Of a stretch of DNA of 64,000 nucleotides, positions 1 to 8,376 are shown one piece after another. The translations under genes and the position numbers were made by a program. The notes under the pieces were generated by a model. It did not search any database. It was not told the DNA's origin and worked only from the letters and a program-made list of their open reading frames with translations. Each line of letters starts with the position of its first letter. Position 1 is the first letter of the stretch. The DNA comes from Xanthomonas hortorum (GTDB lineage Bacteria > Pseudomonadota > Gammaproteobacteria > Xanthomonadales > Xanthomonadaceae), in the NCBI RefSeq assembly GCF_002940005.1, contig NZ_MDEF01000013.1; one strand, written 5' to 3'.

Positions 1-192
1 CTTCCTTCCAATCGAGGGAAAATAGTGCACCATCAAAGCCTGGGATCAAACACCTACCGCGCTTGTAGGGCTGCTCGCGGCCGCTGCAACTTCATGACGC
101 TCGGCAGATAATGGGTGCACCGCGTGCGGTGTCCATCCAGGCGCAGGCACGGCGCATGTCTTTGTCGTTTCGCCAGTCACCCGGAGAGTCCG

Positions 193-999
193 ATGTCGCC
201 CACTGCCACCCTGTCGCCATCACTCTCGCTACGCGCCGCGTGTTGCCTGGTCGTGCTGTCGTTGGGTGCTTGCGCGCATGCGCCGCAGCGCAATCCGCTG
301 GCCCAGTGGGTGCCGTCGCCCAATTACGACACGCGGCGGCCGATCCTGATCGTGCTGCACTTCACCGACCAGCACTCGGTGCAGCAAAGTCTGAGTACGC
401 TGCGCGGGCGTAACAGCGGTGGCCGAGTCAGTGCGCATTATCTGATCGGCGACGATGGGCAGCGCTATCAGTTGGTCAGCGACGACCAGCGCGCCTGGCA
501 CGGCGGTGCCGGGCGCTGGGGCACCATCACCGACATCAATTCCGCTTCGATCGGCATCGAGCTGGACAACGACGGCAGTGAGCCGTTCGCGTCCGCGCAG
601 ATCGACAGCCTGCTGGTCTTGCTGGACGACCTGTGCACGCGCTTGCGCATCCCGCGCACGCAGATCGTCGGCCATGAAGACGTCGCGCCGACGCGCAAGA
701 ACGATCCCGGCCCCCTGTTTCCCTGGAAACGCCTGGCCGACGCCGGATTCGGCCGCTGGCCCGTAGCCGATGCCCCGGCTGCGCCGGCCGGTTTCGACCC
801 GTGGCAAGCGCTCGCCCTGCTCGGCTACAGCGTCGAGGATCCCGCCGCGACGTTGCGCGCCTTTCACCATCACTATCGCGGCAACGATGCACGCACATTA
901 GATGCTGAGGATCTGCGCATTCTGTATGCGTTGACCGGACCACTGCGGCCGCCAAGCCTGCCTGGCGCTGCCGAGCCGCTTGAGGGCGATGGGCCGTAA
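193..999 (+). CDS. amiD: AmiD-like N-acetylmuramoyl-L-alanine amidase lipoprotein
   Basis: Predicted zinc amidase that cleaves the MurNAc-L-Ala bond of peptidoglycan or anhydro-muropeptides, anchored in the outer membrane. The ATG at 193 follows a GGAGAG ribosome-binding site and gives 268 residues, close to E. coli AmiD. The signal peptide ends in a lipobox (LSLGAC, Cys near residue 27). An Amidase_2 domain follows, with the zinc-ligand contexts VLHFTD and GHEDVAPTRKNDPGP. The C-terminal ~75 residues, with an H-H-H-Y-R stretch, resemble the small peptidoglycan-binding domain of AmiD. It is followed by a D-Ala-D-Ala dipeptidase gene, which fits wall-fragment recycling. An in-frame ATG at 115 exists but lacks a ribosome-binding site and would bury the signal peptide. 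Confidence 0.88.
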   Translation: MSPTATLSPSLSLRAACCLVVLSLGACAHAPQRNPLAQWVPSPNYDTRRPILIVLHFTDQHSVQQSLSTLRGRNSGGRVSAHYLIGDDGQRYQLVSDDQRAWHGGAGRWGTITDINSASIGIELDNDGSEPFASAQIDSLLVLLDDLCTRLRIPRTQIVGHEDVAPTRKNDPGPLFPWKRLADAGFGRWPVADAPAAPAGFDPWQALALLGYSVEDPAATLRAFHHHYRGNDARTLDAEDLRILYALTGPLRPPSLPGAAEPLEGDGP

Positions 1000-1096
1000 G
1001 CGGATCCTGGTCGAAGTGGCCAAGCCACCTCTTCGGCAATTGGGTAAAGATCGGCGAATGGCGCGCGTCATTTGCGGCTTGGACAGGAGTAAGACC

Positions 1097-1843
1097 ATGC
1101 AGAAAACCAAACTGTTACAAATTCAGCGCCGTGACTGGCCGCAGGCGATCTGGAGCACGTTGCTGATGATGGTCGCGCTACCGTTTGCCGTAAACGCAGC
1201 CGAGGTGCGCGTTTCGCCAGCGCAGACACCCGCACAAGCCGGCCTGATCGATGTGCGCAGCCTTGCGCCGGAGATCGCGGTGGACATGCGTTATGCGGGC
1301 AGCAACAACTTCACCGGGCGTGTGGTGCCCGGGTATGCGGCGCCGATCTGCTATCTGCTGCGTCCGGCGGCAGAGGCGTTGGCGCGGGTGGCGCGTACGC
1401 TCAAGGCGCAGGGATATCGGCTGCAGGTGTTCGATTGCTATCGACCGGTGCGGGCGGTGCAGGCGTTCGTGTCCTGGGCTGCGGATCTGCAGGAGCAGTC
1501 GAGCAAGGCGCAGTATTACCCGCGCGTGGAAAAGCGCGCGCTGCTGGGCGATTACATCGCCGAGACCTCCGGCCATAGCCGCGGTGCGACGCTGGATCTG
1601 GGCTTGCTGGATTGCCGATCAGGCCAGTGTCTTGCGGTCGATATGGGCACCGATTTCGATTTCTTCGATGCGCGTGCGCATACCGATGCACCCGATATCG
1701 GCGCCGCGCAGCGGGCGAACCGTCAGCGCTTGCTGCGTGCGATGGCGGCGGAGGGCCTTGCCAACTATCCGATGGAGTGGTGGCACTTCACTCTGCGTCC
1801 CGAGCCCACGCCCGACACTGCGTACGACGTTCCGGTCAACTGA
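1097..1843 (+). CDS. ddpX: D-alanyl-D-alanine dipeptidase (VanX/DdpX family, M15D)
   Basis: Zinc dipeptidase predicted to split D-Ala-D-Ala, releasing D-Ala from wall turnover. The 248-residue product starts at the ATG after GGACAGGAGT. An N-terminal hydrophobic stretch (about residues 17-34, ending VNAAE) suggests export to the periplasm. The family signatures are present: SGHSRGATLD (first His and Asp zinc ligands) and EWWHF (catalytic Glu and last His). It lies 97 bp after the amidase gene in the same direction, probably in the same peptidoglycan-recycling unit. There is no VanS/VanR/VanH/VanA context, so a recycling rather than a resistance role is inferred. Confidence 0.9.
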   Translation: MQKTKLLQIQRRDWPQAIWSTLLMMVALPFAVNAAEVRVSPAQTPAQAGLIDVRSLAPEIAVDMRYAGSNNFTGRVVPGYAAPICYLLRPAAEALARVARTLKAQGYRLQVFDCYRPVRAVQAFVSWAADLQEQSSKAQYYPRVEKRALLGDYIAETSGHSRGATLDLGLLDCRSGQCLAVDMGTDFDFFDARAHTDAPDIGAAQRANRQRLLRAMAAEGLANYPMEWWHFTLRPEPTPDTAYDVPVN

Positions 1844-1993
1844 TCGGGCACGAAGCCGCTGCGCTGTCGCCGGTGGTCGTGGGCGCTCGGCAGCGGTCAA
1901 CGCCGCTCGTACACTGCGCGTGCTGCCCGCCATCCGCGCGCTGCGCATGGCCTGATTGCCGCGTAGCGTGTATTGCCACTTCAAGGAACTGTC

Positions 1994-2191
1994 ATGTCCG
2001 ACCCGGAACGCTTTGTCGATATCGCCTGCCCGTATTGCGGGGAGTGGATCACGCTGACGCTGGACCTGACCGGCGGCGATCAGCATTACATCGAAGATTG
2101 CCAGGTCTGCTGCAAGCCGATCTCGGTGAGCGTGCAGTGGGACGAAGAGGGCGAGGCGCAGGTGAGCGCGCGCGGTCAGGACGATGCATGA
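1994..2191 (+). CDS. CPXCG-motif small cysteine-rich protein
   Basis: A 65-residue protein starting at the ATG after AAGGA. It has an N-terminal CPYCGEW knuckle and a second CQVCC knuckle about 26 residues later, forming a likely zinc ribbon, and an acidic C-terminus. This is the small 'CPXCG motif-containing cysteine-rich protein' family seen in many gammaproteobacteria. Its function is unknown. The in-frame ATG at 1973 is less likely because it lacks a ribosome-binding site. Confidence 0.8.
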   Translation: MSDPERFVDIACPYCGEWITLTLDLTGGDQHYIEDCQVCCKPISVSVQWDEEGEAQVSARGQDDA

Positions 2192-2310
2192 GCGTGGTTT
2201 GTCGCAGGATCGAGCAATCGGTTTGCTCAGCCAATCCCCATTCGCGTGACCGGTCGTTCCTGCGGGTCTGGCAGGGATCCGTCGCCCGCAGCCGCTAGAC
2301 TATCGCGTTG

Positions 2311-2628
2311 ATGCTGGGAGTGCTGGTGTTTGCGGCCGTGGAGTACAGCGGGCGGCGCCTGCAGTTCACCCATGGGCACACGCTGGGGATCGCCTGCCTG
2401 CTCGCGGTTGCGATCGGCGCCGGTTACGACATCTGGAATCTCGTCTACACCAGCATCGTGCGGCTGGAGTCGCCGTTGTATGCGCGTATCGCGTTGGCCA
2501 GGATCCACGATCCCAACGAGCTGGGATCGCGTGTGGTGCTGGAAGTGTTCGGCGCGATTGCCGGCGTGGTACTCGGTTGGAAACTGTTCAGTTCCGGAAG
2601 CTGGAACGACGCGCCGCCGAACGCCTGA
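2311..2628 (+). CDS. Small membrane protein of unknown function
   Basis: About 106 residues with three hydrophobic segments (residues ~1-12, ~27-48 and ~80-98), so probably an inner-membrane protein. A TTG three bases earlier (2308) could also start it, and neither has a good ribosome-binding site. I recognise no catalytic motif. The central part contains YDIWNLVYTSIVRLES. It follows the CPXCG gene by 120 bp and may be co-transcribed with it. Coding is supported by the clean hydrophobic pattern and the lack of a better frame. Confidence 0.6.
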   Translation: MLGVLVFAAVEYSGRRLQFTHGHTLGIACLLAVAIGAGYDIWNLVYTSIVRLESPLYARIALARIHDPNELGSRVVLEVFGAIAGVVLGWKLFSSGSWNDAPPNA

Positions 2629-2675
2629 CATCGCCCGAAAAAATGTGCGGGAGTTCGCATATTTTAATGCATTGA

Positions 2676-2699
2676 ATGAGCCACTTCTGTTTGGCTCAT
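2676..2699 (+). other. Hairpin in AT-rich gap
   Basis: ATGAGCCA / TGGCTCAT, 8-bp arms with an 8-base loop, in the unusually AT-rich gap (2629-2853) between the membrane protein gene and the first EF-hand gene. It lacks a strong U-tract, so it is either a weak terminator or a structure in the EF-hand leader. Confidence 0.35.
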
Positions 2700-2853
2700 C
2701 GAGACCTAACAGATGGCTAACCGCAAATATCCACGCTGTGGTTAAAAGGATGTTTTGCGCAAATTTAGGGTGGGTTTTGCATTCATTCGCGCCAGGTAGG
2801 GTGATGCCATGCGCGGCGATACCGTGCATTCCCAAGCCAAGGAGACCACCCAA

Positions 2854-3216
2854 ATGAAGAATCGCAACCGCATCTCGCTGCTCGCTGCCACCGTCGCCCT
2901 TGCTGCCGCTTTGGCGCTACCGGCCATGGCGCAGAGTACGCAACAGGATGCCGCCGCGACATCGGCCCAGTCGGGAAGTTCTGCCACCACTGCGGCACAA
3001 CCTGCGCAGTCCTCCGGCGGTGGTCAGACCTGGGCGAGTGTCGACACCGACAGCAGCGGCGCCATCAGTACACAGGAGGCTCAGGTCAACGCCGGGCTTG
3101 CGCAGATCTTCAGCGACGCCGATTCCGACAAGGACGGGCAATTGACCCCGGACGAGTACAAGGCGTTTGTCGTCAAGCAGCAGGGCGGCGCAGCGAGTGG
3201 GTCGCAAGGCAATTAA
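2854..3216 (+). CDS. Exported EF-hand protein (first of a pair)
   Basis: A 120-residue protein with a signal peptide (MKNRNRISLLAATVALAAAL, cleavage after AMA), then a Ser/Gln/Ala-rich linker and two EF-hand loops near the C-terminus: DTDSSGAISTQE and DADSDKDGQLTPDE. Both loops keep the 1-3-5-12 acidic pattern, so calcium binding in the periplasm or outside the cell is likely. The start is chosen from AAGGAG at the right distance. It is followed by an intrinsic terminator and then a second exported EF-hand gene. Target and role are unknown. Confidence 0.85.
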   Translation: MKNRNRISLLAATVALAAALALPAMAQSTQQDAAATSAQSGSSATTAAQPAQSSGGGQTWASVDTDSSGAISTQEAQVNAGLAQIFSDADSDKDGQLTPDEYKAFVVKQQGGAASGSQGN

Positions 3217-3372
3217 GGCAGTAGGTCGCAACGTAAGTGAGGTTGTTTGCTGACATTTTTCCAAGTATCAGGAGGCAGCTTTCGCAGTAGCAGGTGTTTG
3301 ATCAGCAGTTGTCGTTTGATCCGTGGCATCGCTTCTGGATGCCCGGTATGAGCAAGCAACAGGATGGACATG

Positions 3373-3408
3373 CGGGAGCGATCTGCCAGGGTCGCTCCCG
3401 TTTTCTTT
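3373..3408 (+). terminator. Intrinsic terminator after EF-hand gene 1
   Basis: 9-bp stem (C-GGGAGCGA paired with TCGCTCCC-G) with a 10-base loop, followed by TTTTCTTT. It separates the two EF-hand genes. Confidence 0.75.
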
Positions 3409-3455
3409 ACGTCTGCCTCGCTACGGTGGTGTGGCCTTCTGCCCGGTCTTCTTTC

Positions 3456-3890
3456 ATGTTTCAGTTGCGCATCGTCTTGTTGGTTGGCTTGTCGAGTCCA
3501 TTGTTGGCGCTCGCCGCGCCACCGGAGCTGCCCACCGTGGCGCCGTTGCCGTCGCCGACGGCATCCAATACCGCTGCACCGGCGATGTCGCCCTTGCCAA
3601 TCGATCCACCAACGCCCGCCAGCACGCCATTGCTGCCTGCCGATGTGCCCGGGTCATCCACTGCCAAAGGCGGCGCAGAGGCGTCGCTCGCACAAGCAGG
3701 CGCTCTGGTGCCACGCAGCTTTCGCAGCCTGGACAGCGATGCCGATGGGTCGCTGACGATGGCCGAAGCCGGTGCGGACCCGGTCCTGCGCGAGAATTTC
3801 GCCGGCTTCGACAGCAATGGCGATGGGCGTTTGTCGCGCGACGAATTCGCCAGCTACCAGCCTGGCCCGGGTGATGCCGCAGGCGACTGA
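3456..3890 (+). CDS. Exported EF-hand protein (second of a pair)
   Basis: A 144-residue protein starting with a hydrophobic signal peptide (MFQLRIVLLVGLSSPLLALA). A Pro/Thr/Ala-rich spacer of about 60 residues is followed by two EF-hand loops, DSDADGSLTMAE and DSNGDGRLSRDE, with the typical acidic pattern. The longer in-frame start at 3294 would run through the terminator hairpin and place about 54 residues before the signal peptide, so 3456 is preferred. It has the same architecture as the preceding gene but different sequence outside the loops, so it may be an old duplicate or a convergent pair. Function is unknown. Confidence 0.75.
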   Translation: MFQLRIVLLVGLSSPLLALAAPPELPTVAPLPSPTASNTAAPAMSPLPIDPPTPASTPLLPADVPGSSTAKGGAEASLAQAGALVPRSFRSLDSDADGSLTMAEAGADPVLRENFAGFDSNGDGRLSRDEFASYQPGPGDAAGD

Positions 3891-3927
3891 GCATGGCAAC
3901 GTTCCAGTGCGCTGCTAGACTTGTGCG

Positions 3928-4686
3928 ATGACCTCTTTTGCACAGCGCGACGGCCAGGCGATCCAACTGGTCGGCTTCGATGGCGACGATACCCTCTGGA
4001 AGAGCGAGGACTATTACCGCAGCGCCGAAGCGGATTTCGAAGCGATTCTGGCCGATTATCTGGACCTGGGCGACAGCCGCATGCAGCAGCATCTGCTGGC
4101 GGTGGAGCGGCGCAATCTCAAGGTGTTCGGTTACGGCGCCAAGGGCATGACGTTGTCGATGATCGAAACCGCGATCGAGCTGACGCAGGCGCGCATTGCC
4201 GCGCGCGACATCCAGCGCATCGTCGAGATCGGCCGCGCTACGCTACAGCACCCAGTGGAGGTGATTGCCGGCGTACGCGAGGCGGTCAGCGCGATTGCGG
4301 CCGACTATGCGGTGGTGCTGATCACCAAGGGCGATCTGTTCCATCAGGAGCAGAAGATCGAGCAGTCCGGTCTGGCCGATCTGTTTCCGCGCGTCGAGGT
4401 GGTGTCCGAAAAGGACCCCAAGACTTATGCGCGCGTGCTGGCCGAGTTCGACCTGCCGGCGCAGCAGTTTGTAATGATCGGCAACTCACTGCGCTCGGAC
4501 GTGGAACCCGTGCTTGCCATAGGCGGCTGGGGCATCTACACCCCGTACGCGGTGACCTGGGCGCACGAGCAGGAGCACGGCGTGGCCGCCGATGAGCCGC
4601 GCATGCGCGAAGTGCCCGATGCCGCCGGCTGGCCTGCCGCGGTGCATGCGCTGGATGCACTGGCCCGGCAGCACGCGCTAAGCTAA
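3928..4686 (+). CDS. HAD-superfamily hydrolase
   Basis: A 252-residue cytoplasmic haloacid-dehalogenase-fold phosphohydrolase. Motif I is FDGDDTLW (nucleophile Asp18 and acid/base Asp20), motif II lies at VVLITKGD, and motif III/IV is around KDPKTY and MIGNSLRSDVEP. An all-helical cap between motifs I and II makes it a type C1 HAD, similar in plan to the YjjG nucleotidase and phosphoglycolate phosphatase groups. The substrate cannot be read from sequence. It is a single gene whose start lies 37 bp after the EF-hand gene. Confidence 0.85.
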   Translation: MTSFAQRDGQAIQLVGFDGDDTLWKSEDYYRSAEADFEAILADYLDLGDSRMQQHLLAVERRNLKVFGYGAKGMTLSMIETAIELTQARIAARDIQRIVEIGRATLQHPVEVIAGVREAVSAIAADYAVVLITKGDLFHQEQKIEQSGLADLFPRVEVVSEKDPKTYARVLAEFDLPAQQFVMIGNSLRSDVEPVLAIGGWGIYTPYAVTWAHEQEHGVAADEPRMREVPDAAGWPAAVHALDALARQHALS

Positions 4687-4794
4687 AAGCGGCGAACAAA
4701 ATCACTGCAGATGCAACAGGCGGGCACGCTGAGGTGCCCTAGCAACAGGACGTTTCCGGCCGGGCACAGGCATGGCCGACCTTGGGGATCACCA

Positions 4795-5400
4795 ATGCGC
4801 ATGTTGTCGTTTACCTATCGCACCAGCCTGGCCGTGTTGTTGGGTCTGCTAGTGGGTACGCTGCCGCTGGCAGCTGCCGAGCTCGAAGAAGAAGTCATCA
4901 ACCCCAGCGAAGTGATTTTTCGCGACGGCCAGCCGTACTACGACGATGGCGGCGACTATGTTCGCCTGCGCACGCGTCGGGAGGGTGGGGAGTTGGTGTA
5001 TTTCCGCACGGTGCGCTTCGACCGTGAGCAAGGCTATGTGGATGCCCACGGTCAGAGTATCGCGACCTTGCAGACCCGGCCGAATGGGCGCGATGGCAAT
5101 GCTGCATTCGCGGCCGACCGGTATTCGGACGATCGCTACGATCGCTACGATCGCTACGGTGGATACGTCGGCGATGGCAGCGGGTATCCGGGATATGGCG
5201 CCAGACTGCGGCTGGGTGCATCGCGTAACCGTCCCTACGGGCAGATTTATTACGGCAACGGGCTGTACGGCCCGGACCCCTACAGCAGCCCGCACAACCG
5301 CGATGCGCGGCAGCGTTACATCGGTCCGGGCTATGTTGGGTCTTGCGACCTGACCGGTTGCCGCGAAGTGCATCACATCGGTTTTTACGATCTGCGCTGA
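4795..5400 (+). CDS. Exported Tyr/Arg-rich protein of unknown function
   Basis: About 201 residues. The signal peptide (MRMLSFTYRTSLAVLLGLLV, cleavage near LAAA) is followed by an acidic N-terminal stretch and a region rich in Tyr, Gly, Asp and Arg with a perfect triple DRY repeat. The C-terminus has two cysteines (GSCDLTGC) that could form a small disulfide loop. I recognise no catalytic motif. An ATG two codons later (4801) is an equally possible start. It stands alone between the HAD gene and another exported protein. Confidence 0.7.
   Translation: MRMLSFTYRTSLAVLLGLLVGTLPLAAAELEEEVINPSEVIFRDGQPYYDDGGDYVRLRTRREGGELVYFRTVRFDREQGYVDAHGQSIATLQTRPNGRDGNAAFAADRYSDDRYDRYDRYGGYVGDGSGYPGYGARLRLGASRNRPYGQIYYGNGLYGPDPYSSPHNRDARQRYIGPGYVGSCDLTGCREVHHIGFYDLR
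5131..5157 (+). repeat. Three perfect 9-bp tandem repeats inside a gene
   Basis: GATCGCTAC repeated three times, encoding (Asp-Arg-Tyr)x3 in the exported Tyr/Arg-rich protein. The unit is a multiple of three, so copy-number change would keep the frame. Confidence 0.9.
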
Positions 5401-5587
5401 GCGCAGATCACTCCTGCTGCGCCAACCGGCAGAGGTGCATTACCGACGCGCGGTGCGACCTGCACCACGCGCCTACGCTGAAGTCTGGGCGCGCCACCTG
5501 CCTGCCTGACGACTGTTGGCCACGTGTGACATGGCGCAGCGCTGCGATCGGCCTGACACCGGCGCGGGCATGCGGCATCATCGGCAC

Positions 5588-6190
5588 ATGCGTTTACTGC
5601 CCACCGCCCTGTTGCGATCTCTGCCATTGCTGATGGCGTTGCTGTTGCCGATATTGGCGGCAGCGCAGACCCCTGCCGCAGCGCCAGCGTCCGGTGCTGC
5701 GGCAGAGCCGGTGGCGCCGGCGGTGATCCCCGGCACTGGCGATGCGTGGGTGGACCAGCATCTGGCCGACATGGGCAGCTATGCGCAGCGCTATCCGGAC
5801 AGCTTTATTGCCGAAGTGGCGCGCTACACCGGCACCCCCCGCGGTTACGTGCAGGCTTTGCTGCAGGTGCATGGCTGGCATGCGGGCGATATCTATTTCG
5901 CCTGTTTCTGGGCGCAGACGCTGCAGTTGTCCTGTCGCGACGCGGTGCGTGCGTACAGCCGCGACCATCACGATGGCTGGCAAGGCGTGGTCACGCGGCT
6001 GTCGGCCAGCCCGGACAGCGCGCACATGCGTGCGCTGCGGCATGCGATCGTCGCCAGCTACGACCGCTGGGAGCGGCCGATCACGCTGGATACGCTGCTG
6101 CGTCGACAACTTGGCGACCATACGCAACGGCTGGAGGCCGCGCGCCAGGCCAGCGAAGCGGACGAGGCCGCGGCGCAGGCGGGGCTTTAG
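5588..6190 (+). CDS. Exported protein of unknown function
   Basis: A 200-residue protein with a signal peptide (MRLLPTALLRSLPLLMALLL, cleavage after AAA), an Ala/Pro-rich linker, then a compact helical domain containing WVDQHLADMGSYAQRYPDSF and a Cys pair in YFACFWAQTLQLSC. I recognise no catalytic motif. The C-terminal 25 residues are Ala/Glu-rich helix. The in-frame ATG at 5516 would add 24 residues before the signal and is unlikely. Confidence 0.68.
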   Translation: MRLLPTALLRSLPLLMALLLPILAAAQTPAAAPASGAAAEPVAPAVIPGTGDAWVDQHLADMGSYAQRYPDSFIAEVARYTGTPRGYVQALLQVHGWHAGDIYFACFWAQTLQLSCRDAVRAYSRDHHDGWQGVVTRLSASPDSAHMRALRHAIVASYDRWERPITLDTLLRRQLGDHTQRLEAARQASEADEAAAQAGL

Positions 6191-6519
6191 ACCGTGTGAT
6201 TCCCTCCGGCTTCTCGAATGGGGTGGCCTTCAGTGGCACGGGGTTTAGCGGCATGGAGCGTGCGTCGCGCGGCTTGCCTTGGCCGGCCAGCCGAGCCGGT
6301 ACCACGCAGCGCCGGCTCCGCATCGCTAACGACCACCGCCTCTGATCCTGAGAAGCATCACACGCTCTGGCGCGGCAAGGCGTACGCAGTGTGCATGCCG
6401 CGCGACTGTCTGCACGCCAACGCGTTCGCCCGCATGCTGCCGTGCAGCTGGTCGCCGCAGGGCGCGGTCGGCGAGAATGCGGTAACGCTGGCGTTGGCCG
6501 GCTCCGCCAAGACCAGCCC
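6191..6519 (+). other. Intergenic region, nothing recognised
   Basis: 329 bases between an exported-protein gene and hglS. I see no convincing gene, terminator or repeat. Open frames run through by chance because of high GC. Confidence 0.5.
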
Positions 6520-7887
6520 ATGCGCGATACCGTGTTTGTCTCTCCCGATCAGATCCGCAGCCTGTTCGCCCAGGCGATGTCGGACATGTATCGCGCCGAG
6601 GTGCCGTTGTACGGCGACCTGATGACGCTGGTGGCGCAGGTCAACGCCGACACCCTGAGCGCCGATCCCGCGCTGGCCGCGCGCCTGCAGCGCAACGACG
6701 AGCGGGCGCGGCTGGATCTGGAACGACACGGTGCGATCCGGGTCGGCACGGCGCAGGAACTGGCCACCTTGCGCCGGCTGTTTGCGGTGATGGGCATGCA
6801 TCCGGTGGGCTATTACGACCTGTCTGTGGCCGGCGTGCCGGTACATTCCACCGCGTTCCGCCCGATCGACGATGCGGCGCTGTCGGCCAATCCGTTCCGC
6901 GTGTTCACCTCGTTGCTGCGGCTGGAGTTGATCGAAGATGCCGCGCTGCGTGCGCAGGCCGAGCAGATCCTGCAGCAGCGGCAGATCTTCACCGCCGGCG
7001 TGTTGGAGTTGATCGAGCAGCATGAGCGTCACGGCGGGCTGGAGGCGGCGCAGGCGCAGGAATTTGTGGCGCAAGCGCTGGAAACCTTCCGCTGGCATGG
7101 CGATGCCACCGTGTCGCTGCCGACCTACCGCGCGCTGAGCGAGGCGCACAAGTTGATTGCCGACGTGGTGAGCTTTCACGGCCCGCACATCAATCACCTG
7201 ACGCCGCGCACGCTGGATATCGATGCGGCGCAGGCGCAGATGCAGCGTGCCGGCATCGATGCCAAGGCGGTGATCGAAGGCCCGCCGCAGCGGCGCATTC
7301 CGATCCTGCTGCGGCAAACCAGCTTCAAGGCCCTGGAAGAGCCGGTGCGCTTTGTCGGCGACAGCGGGCTGGCCGAGCACGGCACGCACACCGCGCGCTT
7401 TGGCGAGATCGAGCAGCGCGGGCTCGCGCTCACGCCCAAGGGCCGCGCGCTGTACGACGCGTTGCTGGCGCAGGCACGCGACAGCGATGGGGCCGGTAGC
7501 ACCGGCGCCGATTACGCCACGCGCCTGCAGACCGCGTTTGTGGCGTTTCCCGATGACGAAGCGTTGTTGCGTCAGGAAGGCCTGGGCTATTTTCGTTATG
7601 CGTTCACCGAGGCAGGCCGCGCCGATCCCGCACAGGTGGCCGCGATGCCGGCAGAAACTGCGATCGCGCTTGGCCTGGTCAGCGCCGATCCGATCATCTA
7701 TGAAGATTTTCTGCCGGTGAGTGCGGCGGGTATCTTCCAGTCGAATCTCGGCGGCGCCGAACAACGTGCCTACGCCGCACATTCGAGCAAGCGCAGTTTC
7801 GAGCAGGCATTGGGCGCGCAGGTGCACGACGAATTTGCGTTGTATGCGCAGTTGGAGCGGGAGTCGCTGCAGGCGTTGGTGGTGTAA
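6520..7887 (+). CDS. hglS: 2-oxoadipate dioxygenase/decarboxylase (DUF1338, HglS/YdcJ family)
   Basis: Predicted Fe(II) enzyme converting 2-oxoadipate to D-2-hydroxyglutarate and CO2, a step of lysine catabolism described in Pseudomonas putida. The chosen start gives 455 residues, the family length. Residues match the published HglS active site by number: His70 and Arg74 in RHGAIR, His226 in HINHLTP, and Glu296 in FGEIEQRG (Glu294 in HglS). The family core GMHPVGYYDL follows. An upstream in-frame ATG (6391) would add 43 unlikely residues. No other lysine-catabolism gene lies nearby, so the pathway is inferred from the family alone. Confidence 0.88.
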   Translation: MRDTVFVSPDQIRSLFAQAMSDMYRAEVPLYGDLMTLVAQVNADTLSADPALAARLQRNDERARLDLERHGAIRVGTAQELATLRRLFAVMGMHPVGYYDLSVAGVPVHSTAFRPIDDAALSANPFRVFTSLLRLELIEDAALRAQAEQILQQRQIFTAGVLELIEQHERHGGLEAAQAQEFVAQALETFRWHGDATVSLPTYRALSEAHKLIADVVSFHGPHINHLTPRTLDIDAAQAQMQRAGIDAKAVIEGPPQRRIPILLRQTSFKALEEPVRFVGDSGLAEHGTHTARFGEIEQRGLALTPKGRALYDALLAQARDSDGAGSTGADYATRLQTAFVAFPDDEALLRQEGLGYFRYAFTEAGRADPAQVAAMPAETAIALGLVSADPIIYEDFLPVSAAGIFQSNLGGAEQRAYAAHSSKRSFEQALGAQVHDEFALYAQLERESLQALVV

Positions 7888-8376
7888 GGCAGCGCCAAGC
7901 GACGGTATCAGGTGGGTGTGTGCGGTAGCGGTATCCCGCAGTTTCAAGTGCTGCATGCGATATCGCCCAACTGCACGCACTACGAAGGGCGACTGATAAA
8001 AATTCTCAACGCTGTCTCGATAGCGGCGGCATGTTGGCCACACGCCCCTGCTTTGACGAATGAGTTGGTGTTGGATGGCACTGACATCGATCGGATAGAA
8101 CTGAGCTGATCAGACCGTACCTAATCGAACTACCGCGCTCCATCCCCTGCTTGTAACAACGTATACCGACCACCTCGACTGGTCCTTGCCCGCCCACCGT
8201 CGCGGGACCTTACGCGGCATGGATGCCGCGTAAGAGCTTACACGGACGTACTTGCGGCGTGTCCCGCGATGGTGGGCGGGCAAGGGCCCTGCAGCCAACC
8301 CGCAAATCAGCCGCTCCACAACCGCAACGCATCCACACCGTTCAATCACTTCTTTTCGGTTTTTGTCAGCCCAGCC
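7888..8376 (+). other. Intergenic region holding a palindromic element
   Basis: 489 bases between the convergent genes hglS and mdtC. The right half is a copy of a palindromic repeat found again near 25.7 kb. The left half (7888-8145) has no convincing gene or terminator. Confidence 0.7.
8146..8318 (+). repeat. Palindromic interspersed element, copy 1
   Basis: The core has 24-base arms (8184-8207 and 8262-8285) that are inverted repeats with one mismatch. Inside them is a perfect 11-bp hairpin (TTACGCGGCAT / ATGCCGCGTAA, 8210-8233). The same sequence occurs near-identically in opposite orientation at 25650-25826, and similarity extends about 30 bases beyond each arm. It encodes no plausible protein. 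It is probably a non-autonomous palindromic repeat of Xanthomonas. Confidence 0.85.

Noticed and set aside
2653..2680. Plant-inducible promoter (TTCGC-N15-TTCGC) upstream of the EF-hand gene
   Set aside because: A single TTCGC at 2653 has no partner at the required distance.
6358..8043. 561-codon open frame opposite hglS
   Set aside because: Lies over a gene with a full set of active-site residues; its product has no recognisable feature.
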